Shown here: positions 1 to 8,780 of the stretch, piece after piece
Layout: every line of letters starts with the position of its first letter
Numbering within the stretch: position 1 is the first letter of the stretch
NCBI RefSeq assembly: GCF_008635795.1
Contig: NZ_VWRQ01000006.1
Coordinates: 186,001 to 250,000, forward strand
DNA length: 64,000 nucleotides
Direction: 5' to 3'
Origin: Paenibacillus tepidiphilus
GTDB lineage: Bacteria > Bacillota > Bacilli > Paenibacillales > Paenibacillaceae
The notes under the pieces: model-generated
The model's input: only the letters and a program-made list of their open reading frames with translations
Databases searched by the model: none
Told to the model about the DNA's origin: nothing
Position numbers and translations under genes: made by a program

Positions 1-825
1 GGTTCCTTCCGGGATCCGGCGGTTGCCGCCGGTTAAATCGGAGACATCGACACCCAGAATTTGACCCGGTTTGACCGTAGCCACACCTTCCGGGGTCACT
101 TCAATGATCTGGGGCCCCCGATATACCACAATCTCCGCCATATTTGCCTTGGATTTATAGGCGATAAGCTCACGCACGCCATCGAGTGCCTTGGCTTCGG
201 AGAAGCCATACTCACGCATGAACTGGTTCTTGGCCCTTAACAGATCCTCTCTCGGGATGCCGTCAATGCTGAGCACCTCGGGCATCTCCAGCAAAGTAGG
301 CAATTCTGTCTGCGACCATACTTTAAAGGGCAGCGATCCCCCCGTTAAGGTAATGACGTTTCCGTGGGCATTCGTCAGCATTACGTTCTTGGACACATAA
401 TCGTTGAGCGCCAGTACCTCGCCCGTGCCATAGGGGGTACGGACATCGTTAACATACTTTCCGTTCATCAAGGCGTCAGAGACTGCCGAATCTCCGGCTG
501 CCAATTCGAGGGCATCCATGAAGCCACGGTTGTTCAGCAGAGCGCCCGCCTGAGTGTCATTAATGAAATACAGCTTACCGTCGCTGCCTTTTGCCGCCCA
601 TTCGGCGATTTTATAGGCAGGGATATCGCCAATTGTGCCGCTGTAGGGGATGATGTTGCCGCCTTCTGTCGGCACCTTGAATGAGAGCTTGCCCACCTCA
701 CCCTGAACATCCATAGCCAGTTTACGCGTCTGATCGGCTGTCAGTACGGCATTCTCGGGAATGCCGTTGCGGGAGCGCCAGGTTTCGACAAAATCAATAA
801 TATCCGAGAAATCCCATGAATTCAT
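1..825 (-). CDS. Uncharacterised protein, partial (runs off left edge), possible cargo of the export operon
   Basis: The minus-strand frame is open for 275 codons from ATG at 825 to base 1, so the 3' end lies outside the window. The start is supported by GGAGG at 834-838, 8 bases upstream. The upstream gene stops only 3 bases before, so translation is probably coupled. The product begins MNSWDFSDIIDFVETW. It has no signal peptide, no obvious membrane segment and no cysteine in the part seen. Short beta-type stretches (GKLYFINDTQAG, AEIVVYRG) and a Gly/Thr-rich segment are visible, but I do not recognise a family. As the last visible gene of an operon with an HlyB/HlyD-like exporter it could be an exported substrate; that is inference from position. 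An internal-protein role is equally possible. The full C-terminus, where type I signals normally lie, is missing here. Confidence 0.7.
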   Translation of the reverse strand, partial: MNSWDFSDIIDFVETWRSRNGIPENAVLTADQTRKLAMDVQGEVGKLSFKVPTEGGNIIPYSGTIGDIPAYKIAEWAAKGSDGKLYFINDTQAGALLNNRGFMDALELAAGDSAVSDALMNGKYVNDVRTPYGTGEVLALNDYVSKNVMLTNAHGNVITLTGGSLPFKVWSQTELPTLLEMPEVLSIDGIPREDLLRAKNQFMREYGFSEAKALDGVRELIAYKSKANMAEIVVYRGPQIIEVTPEGVATVKPGQILGVDVSDLTGGNRRIPEGT

Positions 826-828
826 GGG

Positions 829-1272
829 TTACACCTCCCCGATAATGAAGACGGGCTCGGCGATGTATTCAAAGTTGACCTTGGTGACGCAATCCCTTCT
901 GCCCGCGTATCCTTCCGCGTCCAGTGCTTCCCGGATGACGTCCACCAGTTCCTCATGATTCCGGTGCAGTTCCCCCGGCGCTTCAATCTTCGTAACCTTC
1001 CAGAACATCTCGATTCCCGTACTTAAGTTGCCTTCCCCCGCTTTGAAGGTATCCAGATAAATAAAATGATGATTCCAGACGAGCACATAGAGGAGCGGAG
1101 TTTCACCGCCATAGATTCCCTGGCCGCCCAGTCCGACGAGAATTGCGTTGCGCTCCCGGTCAATCGTCCATCTGCGCGGCTGCAAGGGCTGGTTCGTAAA
1201 GGGGTCTTTAAGCTGTAAAGAATGGAGTTGTTCGCGGTCCGCCTCCGCTATTCTTTCACTTATAAATGCCAC
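829..1272 (-). CDS. Small uncharacterised protein in the export operon
   Basis: A 147-residue protein starting with GTG at 1272 (MAFISERIAEAD). AAGGAGAG lies just upstream; a competing ATG at 1278 hits a stop after seven codons. The product has no signal peptide or membrane helix. A central Gly-rich stretch (GLGGQGIYGGETPLLYVLVW) is followed by an acidic amphipathic helix (HEELVDVIREALDAEG) and a C-terminal hydrophobic beta strand (AEPVFIIGEV). I do not recognise the family. Its place between the exported 948-aa protein and the downstream open frame, with gaps of about 50 and 3 bases, would suit an accessory, chaperone or immunity protein for the downstream product. That is inference from context only. 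Confidence 0.7.
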   Translation of the reverse strand: MAFISERIAEADREQLHSLQLKDPFTNQPLQPRRWTIDRERNAILVGLGGQGIYGGETPLLYVLVWNHHFIYLDTFKAGEGNLSTGIEMFWKVTKIEAPGELHRNHEELVDVIREALDAEGYAGRRDCVTKVNFEYIAEPVFIIGEV

Positions 1273-1322
1273 TGCTCATCTCTCCTTAGAATTGGTATTT
1301 GGACAAGCGGCACCGCCATCCC

Positions 1323-4169
1323 TTAAGGGGATACCGGCAACGACGCGGCTTGTGTGCCGATCAGTCTAAGTTCGCCTTTGTAGCTCAAGTATACCTTGAC
1401 TTGAACATAGGAGCTGGTAAGATTCGTTGAAATCCCGTCCAGTTGGACTTTCCGTTCAATCAGAGTGAAGCTGTTCGTATCATCCGTATTGAGACCGTAC
1501 TCTCTCTGCGTAATCACCTCCCCGCCGTTCTCCAGACGGATTACAATCTTATGCTCCTCGTCAAAATGATCAAAAGCGATGCTCCGCTTCAGCACGGCGT
1601 TGAACGAGAGAGATCCGCTGTAAGTTGAGGTGAAATACGCCGAAAGATTGGTGATGGTCAAGGTGTAAGGGCCGGCGTTCATTCCGTAAAGCGAGCCGCT
1701 TGCCGGCTTAGCCTCCTCCATAAGGGTAAACAAAGCCGGCTTCACATAGGCTTCGGCGCTCCCTGCGGAATCGGCAACTCCGTTGCCGTTCACGGCGAGA
1801 CCCAGCAGCAGCTTCAAGCTTTCCGGCTTTGTACCCTTGGGCACCTTGCCCGACAAGCTCTGAACAGACACTCCGCCGTATTTCGCGGCTGTTCCGGAAC
1901 TGCTACCGTACTCCAGCGGATAATATACACCGTCCGGAGTCTGCAAATATCCCGTAAAGGGATTGCTGGCAGTACTCCGGGAATTGCTGCCCCGCTGGAT
2001 CAGCTCAATCTCCAGGAGATCCTCGGTGGCCCCCGGATATACCAGCACCTGGTACAGTTGAAGCTGTGATTCCCTGCCGGCAATATTCAGGGAGTAGGTC
2101 TCTGCGGCAGCGTAAGCTCCCACGCTGTCAAAGCGGGGAACGGCGAACACGGCTATGCTTTGGGCGGTATTGTCTTCGCTCTGCTGCAGAAGCAGGGTGG
2201 CTTCGCCGCCGTTCATGGTATACGGCACCTTGCCCACAACCTGCAAGGAGACCGGACGGTCAGGAGACACACTGATGACTTTGTCCAGAATGAACGCCTC
2301 GGCTTCCACTTGCGTCCGGTTCACGGAATAACTCGCCTTGAACTTCGGTACCGGTGCGCTCTCATAGCCGCTGCTGTACAGCTCGAATTCGGTAACCAGC
2401 GCATCCTCGCCGTTGACGGGCAGCCGCCACGTCGACTTTCTCCTCAGCTTGTAATCCCCGGAGCCGGTGGAGAAATACGCCCAATCCGTACCGGACAACC
2501 GGCTTCCCGACACATCCGGCAACGTAAATGTGGCCACGGGACGGTACAGCTTGTCATTGTCCTGTACCGGCTCTTCCACCAGTACCTTGAATGACGTCAG
2601 CGGGGCTGTCTTTGGCAGTTCGATTCTAAACACCTGGTTCAGCCGGGTCTTGGGGGCAAGGTCCAGCGTTCCTGCAGCCTCTGTCAGCTCCCCTTCATAT
2701 TTATAGCTCTGGGCTGTGATCCCGCTGATCTTGAACGCCGGAAGCTCAATACGCTGGTTCCCCGTATTGGTAAGGATGAGCGTTCCCTGGACCACCTGCT
2801 TGTTGCCCTCAGCATAGCCGAGAACATTGCCCAGATCCAGGGTGTAAGGCGTCCCGTCCTTGACTGCGCTCTTCGTAATCTCATCGGCCTTCGCCTGACC
2901 CTGTTCATAAGGCTTGGATAACGGGAGCTTCAGAAGCGGTTTGTACGCCGGTTCATCCGCCGTTCCCAGCACCTTGGCTATAATCAGATTCATGCCATAG
3001 CCTTTAAGGGAGCTGGGGATGTCTGCAGAGGCCAATACTGTGGATTGCTCCAGAGCGCCCAGTGTTTCCGCCTCACCCGTTCCTGCGGCATTCAGCAGAT
3101 ATGTCATCCGGTTCGCTTCCAGAAAATAAGCCAGCTTGGGCTTGTCCACAGTATGCTTGCCTATGTTCTTCAGGGTAATTTCCGTACCCGCTGCCATTTG
3201 CGGGAGGTTCGTATCCGCCAGGAATACGGGATCGGCGGATACCGACAGCTGATCCTCATCTGGGCGGATATAGTAGGCCTTCTGCCGGGAAACCGCCAGC
3301 TTGTCCCAGGATTTCGCCGTTTGCAGCCCAAATGACTCAAAGACCAGATTCACTTCCTCTTCCTCGCTGCCGACAAGCAGCTTGAAGCTTGTGGAGCGGG
3401 AGCTCTTGGGTACGGCAGCACTCAGGTCATATACCGATTTGCCTTTGGGGTTCAATTGCGGCTTCTCCTGGCCGCCGTCTTCAAGCGGGTATAGCTCTCC
3501 GGTGTCCGACTGGAGCCAAAAGCTGTACTCCGGCAGCTTTACGGGCTGGGTACCCCAGCTTTCTGCCGTATACGTCAGGGTAAATATCTTCATATCGGCG
3601 GTGTCGTAGGAATAGAACTCGCCGGCCGACAAGCGGATTTGGTTGTTTTGCAGCAGGCTGATTTTGGCGGCGCCTGCAGGAATCGTGTCCGTATAGCCGG
3701 CAGAAATTTCGACAGAGCCGACAGCTCTGCTGAAATCCGCGTAGTCTATATTCCACTCTTTAACTCCAAGCTTGATGCCGGCAAGCTTGGTCTTGCCGGG
3801 AACGGCGGCATAGAAAGCGTAATCCTTGCTCATCTGCGGAAGCACCTTCGTTGTAGCCGCGTCGTTCTTCTGCCGCAGCGCATTGCTGAGCCCGCCCGGA
3901 CCGGCTGTGACAGTGATGCCATAGCGCAGCAAATCCATCGCCGAAGAGCTGCCGTTATGCAGCCGGACTTTGAAGGACAGCACATTGCTCTGCCCCCAGC
4001 CCACCAGATGGGGGTCCAGAAACTCCACATAGCTGTTCTTGCCCACATAGACTTTACCGACGGATTTGGCCGTTATATTTGGCGATGAAGCCAAGGAATG
4101 CCGCGTGCCGCCCACCAGCACAGAGAGACTAAATAGAATCAGGCTCACAACCCATAACGTTCTTCTCAT
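1323..4169 (-). CDS. Exported 948-aa beta-rich repeat protein of the export operon
   Basis: The N-terminus is a clear Sec signal peptide: MRR, then a hydrophobic core (TLWVVSLILFSLSVLVGG), then a likely cleavage region around residues 25-30. No LPXTG motif, lipobox or C-terminal anchor is seen. The mature protein is almost entirely beta-type and repetitive. Similar blocks recur along the chain, ending in patterns such as STSFKLLVGS, LTSFKVLVEE and PESLKLLLGL, and YPLE-type strands occur near residues 225 and 745. This fits several tandem Ig-like or NEAT-like beta sandwiches of roughly 120-150 residues, although I cannot assign a named domain. AAAGGGG precedes ATG at 4169, and the hlyD-like gene ends 19 bases upstream. 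Co-transcription with an exporter suggests a cell-surface or wall-spanning component that works with it, or an adhesin. Function is inferred. Confidence 0.75.
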   Translation of the reverse strand: MRRTLWVVSLILFSLSVLVGGTRHSLASSPNITAKSVGKVYVGKNSYVEFLDPHLVGWGQSNVLSFKVRLHNGSSSAMDLLRYGITVTAGPGGLSNALRQKNDAATTKVLPQMSKDYAFYAAVPGKTKLAGIKLGVKEWNIDYADFSRAVGSVEISAGYTDTIPAGAAKISLLQNNQIRLSAGEFYSYDTADMKIFTLTYTAESWGTQPVKLPEYSFWLQSDTGELYPLEDGGQEKPQLNPKGKSVYDLSAAVPKSSRSTSFKLLVGSEEEEVNLVFESFGLQTAKSWDKLAVSRQKAYYIRPDEDQLSVSADPVFLADTNLPQMAAGTEITLKNIGKHTVDKPKLAYFLEANRMTYLLNAAGTGEAETLGALEQSTVLASADIPSSLKGYGMNLIIAKVLGTADEPAYKPLLKLPLSKPYEQGQAKADEITKSAVKDGTPYTLDLGNVLGYAEGNKQVVQGTLILTNTGNQRIELPAFKISGITAQSYKYEGELTEAAGTLDLAPKTRLNQVFRIELPKTAPLTSFKVLVEEPVQDNDKLYRPVATFTLPDVSGSRLSGTDWAYFSTGSGDYKLRRKSTWRLPVNGEDALVTEFELYSSGYESAPVPKFKASYSVNRTQVEAEAFILDKVISVSPDRPVSLQVVGKVPYTMNGGEATLLLQQSEDNTAQSIAVFAVPRFDSVGAYAAAETYSLNIAGRESQLQLYQVLVYPGATEDLLEIELIQRGSNSRSTASNPFTGYLQTPDGVYYPLEYGSSSGTAAKYGGVSVQSLSGKVPKGTKPESLKLLLGLAVNGNGVADSAGSAEAYVKPALFTLMEEAKPASGSLYGMNAGPYTLTITNLSAYFTSTYSGSLSFNAVLKRSIAFDHFDEEHKIVIRLENGGEVITQREYGLNTDDTNSFTLIERKVQLDGISTNLTSSYVQVKVYLSYKGELRLIGTQAASLPVSP

Positions 4170-4188
4170 GACGTTTCCCCTTTTGTTG

Positions 4189-5517
4189 TCATCTCAGCGT
4201 GAAGCTTTCATCCGCCGCTTTCTTCAGCGGGGACAGGAAGAAATCAATAATCCGCCGTCGGCCGGTCTTGGCTTCGACCGTCACAGACATGCCGGGCGTC
4301 ATCCGTATGGTGCTGCCGCTTGAGGTCTCGGCTGAGAGCACCTTGAGCTTGGCTTTGAAGACAAGCCCCAGCTTCTCATCCTCGAAGGCATCGGGACTGA
4401 CATAGGTGATCTCTCCCTGCAAATATCCGTATTTCTGAAAGGGGAAGGTATCGACCTTGACGTTCGCCAGCTGCCCTTGCTTGATGAAGCCGATGTCCTG
4501 ATTGGAAATTGTCGCCTCGACAATGAGCGGTGTATCATCCGGTACAATGGATATCACATCCTGCGCACTGGTCACCACGCCGCCGATGGTATAGGAGGAC
4601 AGGCCGTGCACGGTCCCGTCCACCGGGGAAGCCAGCTGCTGCAGCTGGTATCTCTTCTGCGCCTTGGTCAGCTCGGACTCCAGGCTGTACAGCGTCTTCT
4701 CCGTTTCAACCAGCTCATCCAGTATAGTGCGCTCATGCTGCTCCTCCAGGGAGACCACCTGCTCCTTGGCTTCCGCCAATGCGTCCTCCGCCTTCTTCAC
4801 GTTCTTCTCCCCGGAAGCTACCTCCAGCTTCGCTTTATTGAGGTCGTTGTCGGCCTGCAGAAGGCTTGCGCTGTCGGAGAAGCCCTCTTCGAGACTGCCC
4901 TCCGCTTTCATCGCCGCCAGGTCATAATCCTTCTCTGCAAGCTCCAGGCTTGATTTCTCCAGCTCCAGCTCCTGCTTGGTCTGGGATACCTGCAGCCTCG
5001 CGGCACGCATGCCGCTGTCGAATTCCTGATCACGGGCTTCCCGCAGCTGCATCTGCACCTGGAGGATTTCGGCGCTGTCGACGGCAGGGTCCTGCGGCTT
5101 CTCCGCCAGCCCAGTGAACGGCAGTCCCTTCAGCTCGGCTTCAAGCATCGCCTTCTGCAGCTCCGCTACATAGATCTGCTTGTCCAGCTCCTCGATGTCC
5201 GCCGTCGAAGTGGTCGAGTCGAGTTCGACCAGCAGCTGGCCTTCTTGAACCCGCTCCCCTTCCGTGACCAGCACGGCTTTGACTGTGCCGCCCTCCAGCG
5301 GCTGCAGCACCTTGGTTCTTCCATCGGGAATCACCTTGCCCCGCGCCACGGCGACTTCATCCACTTTACCCAGATAGGACCAAGTAATGATAATTATAAA
5401 GAGAACCACTATCAGCCAGATCAGCCAGCGCCCCAGCGGCGAGGGCGGTGTCTCCTCAATTTCCAGTGCGGCGGGCAGAAACTCATACTCCAAACGGTCT
5501 GATTTTAATCTGAACAT
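4189..5517 (-). CDS. HlyD-family membrane fusion protein of a type I-like exporter
   Basis: A 442-residue adaptor. The architecture is typical: a short cytoplasmic N-terminus, one transmembrane helix at about residues 29-50 (GRWLIWLIVVLFIIIITWSY), a biotinyl-lipoyl-like beta segment (GKVIPDGRTKVLQPLEGGTV), a long Glu/Lys/Leu-rich coiled coil at about residues 105-300, the second lipoyl half (LASPVDGTVHGLSSY), and a beta-barrel ending in MTPGMSVTVEAKTGRRRI. In Gram-negative systems such proteins join the inner-membrane ABC transporter to TolC; no TolC equivalent is seen here. The start is ATG at 5517, one base after the ABC gene's stop. The frame is open further upstream but only within the ABC gene, so I reject that extension. 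Confidence 0.9.
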   Translation of the reverse strand: MFRLKSDRLEYEFLPAALEIEETPPSPLGRWLIWLIVVLFIIIITWSYLGKVDEVAVARGKVIPDGRTKVLQPLEGGTVKAVLVTEGERVQEGQLLVELDSTTSTADIEELDKQIYVAELQKAMLEAELKGLPFTGLAEKPQDPAVDSAEILQVQMQLREARDQEFDSGMRAARLQVSQTKQELELEKSSLELAEKDYDLAAMKAEGSLEEGFSDSASLLQADNDLNKAKLEVASGEKNVKKAEDALAEAKEQVVSLEEQHERTILDELVETEKTLYSLESELTKAQKRYQLQQLASPVDGTVHGLSSYTIGGVVTSAQDVISIVPDDTPLIVEATISNQDIGFIKQGQLANVKVDTFPFQKYGYLQGEITYVSPDAFEDEKLGLVFKAKLKVLSAETSSGSTIRMTPGMSVTVEAKTGRRRIIDFFLSPLKKAADESFTLR

Positions 5518-5518
5518 G

Positions 5519-7693
5519 TTATTCCCTCTCCTGCTGATGATAGAGATAATGATACAGTCCTTTTTGGGCGAGCAGGGCCTGGTGGCTTCCCGCTTCGACC
5601 AGATTGCCTTTGTCCATAACCATAATCCGGCTTGCGGTGCGCAAGGTTGAGAGCCGGTGGGCAATGATAATGACGGTGCGCCCCTCGCATATTTGGCGCA
5701 AATTATTCTGGATGATGCGTTCCGACTCGTAATCCAAAGCGGAGGTAGCCTCGTCAAAGATCAGGATGCGCGGATTGCCAAGCAGCGCCCGGGCGATGGC
5801 GATCCGCTGCCGCTGGCCGCCCGACAGGCCTTCCCCGCGTTCGCCGAGCAGGGTGTCGTAACCTTCGGCCAGCTCGATAATGAAATCATGCGCCCCTGCC
5901 AGGCGGGCGACATGAACGATCTCCTGAATGCTGGCCGAAGGATTGTTCAGTGCAATATTTTCGCGGATCGTGCCGCTGAACAGATAATTTTCCTGCAGCA
6001 CAACGCCGATCTGCCGCCGCAGCCAGGAAGGCTCGGCCAGGGAGATATCGACGCCGTCGATCAGAATTTTGCCCGATTCGGGAACGTACAGCCGCTGAAT
6101 CAGCTTGGAGACGGTACTCTTACCGGAGCCGCTGCGTCCTACCACACCCACTACTGTTCCCGGCGGAATAGCGAAGCTGAGGCTGCGCACGATTTCCGGC
6201 CCGTCCACTTTGTAACGGAAGGTGACTGATTCGAACTTGATCTGCCCGCGGATCTGCGGCATCCGGGTCTTGGAAGCCGAGATCGCAGGTTCTGGCGTGA
6301 CGGAGAAAATATCCTTCAGCTTGTCTATCGAAATTCCGGTCTGCTGGAAGTCCTGCCACATCTGCACCAGGCGCAGCACCGGATCACTGACCCGTCCGGC
6401 CAGCATTTGAAAGGCGATCAGCTGTCCCACGGTGATCGTGCCCTTCAGCACCAGATGCGTGCCGTAGAACAGAATAGCGAGATTGGAAACCTTTTGAATG
6501 AATTGTGCGAGCGAACCTGCCGTGCCCGACAGGAGAAGAAGCTTAAAGCTTGAGCGTGTGTAGTTGGCGAGGAGTCCTTCCCACTTCTTCTGGGAAATAG
6601 GCTCCAGCGCGAAGGATTTGATGGTCTGAATTCCCGACACGGCTTCAACCAGATAGGATTGGGATTCCGATCCGCGCTGGAATTTCTCTTCCAGCCTGTT
6701 GCGCAGCAGCGGGGTGAAGATAATGGAAAGGAGGGCAAAGCAGGGCAGCGTGCCCAATACAATAAAAGTCAGATGATTGCTATAGGCAAACATTACAGCT
6801 ATATAGACCACAATGAACAGAATATCCAGCACCGCTGTGAACGGCGAGCCGGTCAGAAATTGGCGGATGTTCTCAAGCTCCCTGACTCTGGCAATGGTTG
6901 CGCCCGTCCGGCGGTTCTCGAAATAAGCGAGCGGGAGTCGGAACAGGTGGCTGAACAGCTTCGTGCTGAGTGTGATGTCCACGCGGCTCGTCGTATGGGT
7001 AAATACGTACGTCCGGCTGATGCTTAGAATCAGCTCGAACACAAGGATGATCAGCAGTCCTACGGTCAGCACATTGAGCGTCGTAAGCCCGTGATGGGCC
7101 AGCACCTTATCGATAATGACCTGGGTAATGAGGGGTGAGACCAGACCGAAGAGCTGGAGAAATAGTGATGCGATAAGAACCTCGGCCAGAATTTTCTTGT
7201 GGTTCCAGAGCACAGGCAGGAACCACTTGATCCCGAATTCCTCGCGATGCTCCGATTTGAACTGGGGCGAGAACAGAATAATCTCCCGGTTCCAAATGGC
7301 GTCCAGTTCTTCCCCGGATAGCGTAGATGGCTTGCCGATTAAAGGGTCAAGGATGAGAAATCGTTCTTCCACAACCTTGGCCAGGACGAAGAATCCTCCC
7401 TCCTGCTTGGCCAGCACAGCCGGCAAGGGCAGCTTGCGCAGACGTTCAGGCGTGACCGCCGCCTTCTTCGCCTTCATTCCCAGCTCCTTGGCCGCCTTCA
7501 GCATTTGAAGAGTATCCATCCCCTTGTCGTCGATGGCCAGGGAATGCCGGATCTGCTCGTAGTCCGCCGAGATATTATGGAAATTGGCCACAAGAATCAA
7601 GGACTGCAGTCCGGTGTCTATGCTTTGCTTGCTTCCCCTTCCTTCCTCTTGCTTGTTGTCCTCCGTGTGAAGCTCTGCCGTTGTCCCCATCAT
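5519..7693 (-). CDS. HlyB-like peptide/protein ABC exporter with degenerate C39 domain
   Basis: A 724-residue fusion of three parts. Residues about 28-145 form a C39 peptidase-like domain. The usual catalytic Cys is absent (GLQSLILVANFHN) and the usual His position reads FFVLAKV; only the Asp region (ILDPLIGK) remains, so it is probably a non-cleaving HlyB-type docking domain. Residues about 160-440 form a six-helix exporter membrane domain. The nucleotide-binding domain has Walker A (GRSGSGKST), signature LSGGQRQRIAIARAL, Walker B (ILIFDEATSALD) and an H-loop (IIAHRLST). It should export an unprocessed protein using ATP. It is the first gene of the operon. The ribosome site before ATG at 7693 (AAGGGATG) is modest, and the second codon is also ATG. 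Confidence 0.92.
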   Translation of the reverse strand: MMGTTAELHTEDNKQEEGRGSKQSIDTGLQSLILVANFHNISADYEQIRHSLAIDDKGMDTLQMLKAAKELGMKAKKAAVTPERLRKLPLPAVLAKQEGGFFVLAKVVEERFLILDPLIGKPSTLSGEELDAIWNREIILFSPQFKSEHREEFGIKWFLPVLWNHKKILAEVLIASLFLQLFGLVSPLITQVIIDKVLAHHGLTTLNVLTVGLLIILVFELILSISRTYVFTHTTSRVDITLSTKLFSHLFRLPLAYFENRRTGATIARVRELENIRQFLTGSPFTAVLDILFIVVYIAVMFAYSNHLTFIVLGTLPCFALLSIIFTPLLRNRLEEKFQRGSESQSYLVEAVSGIQTIKSFALEPISQKKWEGLLANYTRSSFKLLLLSGTAGSLAQFIQKVSNLAILFYGTHLVLKGTITVGQLIAFQMLAGRVSDPVLRLVQMWQDFQQTGISIDKLKDIFSVTPEPAISASKTRMPQIRGQIKFESVTFRYKVDGPEIVRSLSFAIPPGTVVGVVGRSGSGKSTVSKLIQRLYVPESGKILIDGVDISLAEPSWLRRQIGVVLQENYLFSGTIRENIALNNPSASIQEIVHVARLAGAHDFIIELAEGYDTLLGERGEGLSGGQRQRIAIARALLGNPRILIFDEATSALDYESERIIQNNLRQICEGRTVIIIAHRLSTLRTASRIMVMDKGNLVEAGSHQALLAQKGLYHYLYHQQERE

Positions 7694-8115
7694 TTAACAT
7701 CCCTTATCTTTTGGTGTAATTTATAAAATATGGATTTCTCAAGTTCAGACAAATAGTACCATATTGAATTTGCAATAAGCTGTCGAATTGTGTCTCCCGA
7801 ACTCGTTTTTGTAAAACTATTTCTTTTTAATCATAAATAAGATTTTGTTTATAGAAATTCTTTTTAAAGAGGAATTTTTCCAGATTAGAACAGTATGCGA
7901 ACAAAAGCCAAATAAAGCCCGGATGATGGTAATGTATTTTAATAAAATTATTTATGACGTACTATATATTGCAATAAGCATATTTATTGCGTATTATATA
8001 ATCAAGTTAGGTGCATTATTCCAATAAAAAGATAACAGAGAGGGGGATTCTGGCCTTGCGCCGCTCCTGCTTCTGGAGGGCAACCTGCAAGTATTCGTGA
8101 AAGTGGAGGAATTCC
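7694..8115. other. AT-rich divergent intergenic region
   Basis: About 420 bases between the exporter operon (minus) and ccpN (plus). The part from about 7700 to 8035 is strikingly A+T-rich compared with both neighbours. Both operons must be driven from here. TATAAT at 7997-8002 could be the ccpN -10 box, but no good -35 is seen at the right distance. A 34-codon ATG frame (7923-8027) encodes a hydrophobic helix (IIYDVLYIAISIFIAYYIIK); it lacks a convincing ribosome site, so I do not call it a gene. Confidence 0.5.
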
Positions 8116-8760
8116 GTGATTGAACTGACATCGCGTCAACTGCTAATTATCGACATCGTCAAGAAGCACGCCCCTATCACCGGGGAGCAAATTGCCGAAC
8201 AGCTGAATCTGACACGCCCCACAATCCGCTCCGACCTGTCGGTGCTGGTCATGCTGGAGTATATCGACGCCAAGCCGAAGGTCGGCTATTTTCCCGGTAA
8301 GAAGGCCTCGCAGCGGCTGGGAAGCGGGTATCTGCTGCAGGAGACGAAGGTCGGGTCCATTCAGAGCACACCGATTATCGTCCGTGAGACGGCGACGATT
8401 CAGGATGCAGTCGTTACCCTGTTTCTGCAGGATGTCGGGACGCTGATTATTTGCGATGAGACCGGCCGGCTGGCCGGCGTCGCGTCCCGCAAGGACTTTC
8501 TGAAGGTGACGCTCGGCAACCCCGCTGCGGTCACGATGCCGGTAAGCATGGTGATGACCCGCAGATCCAAGGTGGTCACGGTATCGCCTGAGGACACGGT
8601 GCTGGATGCCGCGCACAAAATGATTTTTCATGAGGTCGACAGCCTGCCCGTCATTGCTCCGGATGCCGAAGAAGAGAACGGCTTCCGGCAGGAAGTGACC
8701 GGGCGGCTGACCAAGACCGCGATTATCAAGCTGCTGCTTGAACTCGAAGCCAAAGGCTAA
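8116..8760 (+). CDS. ccpN: CcpN-type HTH/CBS transcriptional repressor
   Basis: A 214-residue protein with an N-terminal winged helix-turn-helix (residues about 1-60; EQIAEQLNLTRPTIRSDLSVL) followed by two CBS domains (about 75-140 and 148-210). CcpN of Bacillus subtilis represses gluconeogenic genes (gapB, pckA) when glycolytic substrates are present; its CBS pair senses nucleotides. The assignment is strengthened by the next gene, ppsR, which is the partner found beside ccpN in other Firmicutes. The start is GTG at 8116, preceded by GGAGGA. It is the first gene of a ccpN-ppsR-glpX unit with short spacers. Confidence 0.9.
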   Translation: MIELTSRQLLIIDIVKKHAPITGEQIAEQLNLTRPTIRSDLSVLVMLEYIDAKPKVGYFPGKKASQRLGSGYLLQETKVGSIQSTPIIVRETATIQDAVVTLFLQDVGTLIICDETGRLAGVASRKDFLKVTLGNPAAVTMPVSMVMTRRSKVVTVSPEDTVLDAAHKMIFHEVDSLPVIAPDAEEENGFRQEVTGRLTKTAIIKLLLELEAKG

Positions 8761-8780
8761 CAGGGAGGAACCTGAAGAGC

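Noticed and set aside
5518..5757. 80-codon N-terminal extension of the HlyD-like frame
   Set aside because: It lies wholly inside the ABC exporter gene; the ATG at 5517 gives the standard N-terminus.
7923..8027. 34-codon frame encoding a hydrophobic helix
   Set aside because: No convincing ribosome site, A+T-rich non-coding-like context, too short to judge; mentioned only as a possibility.
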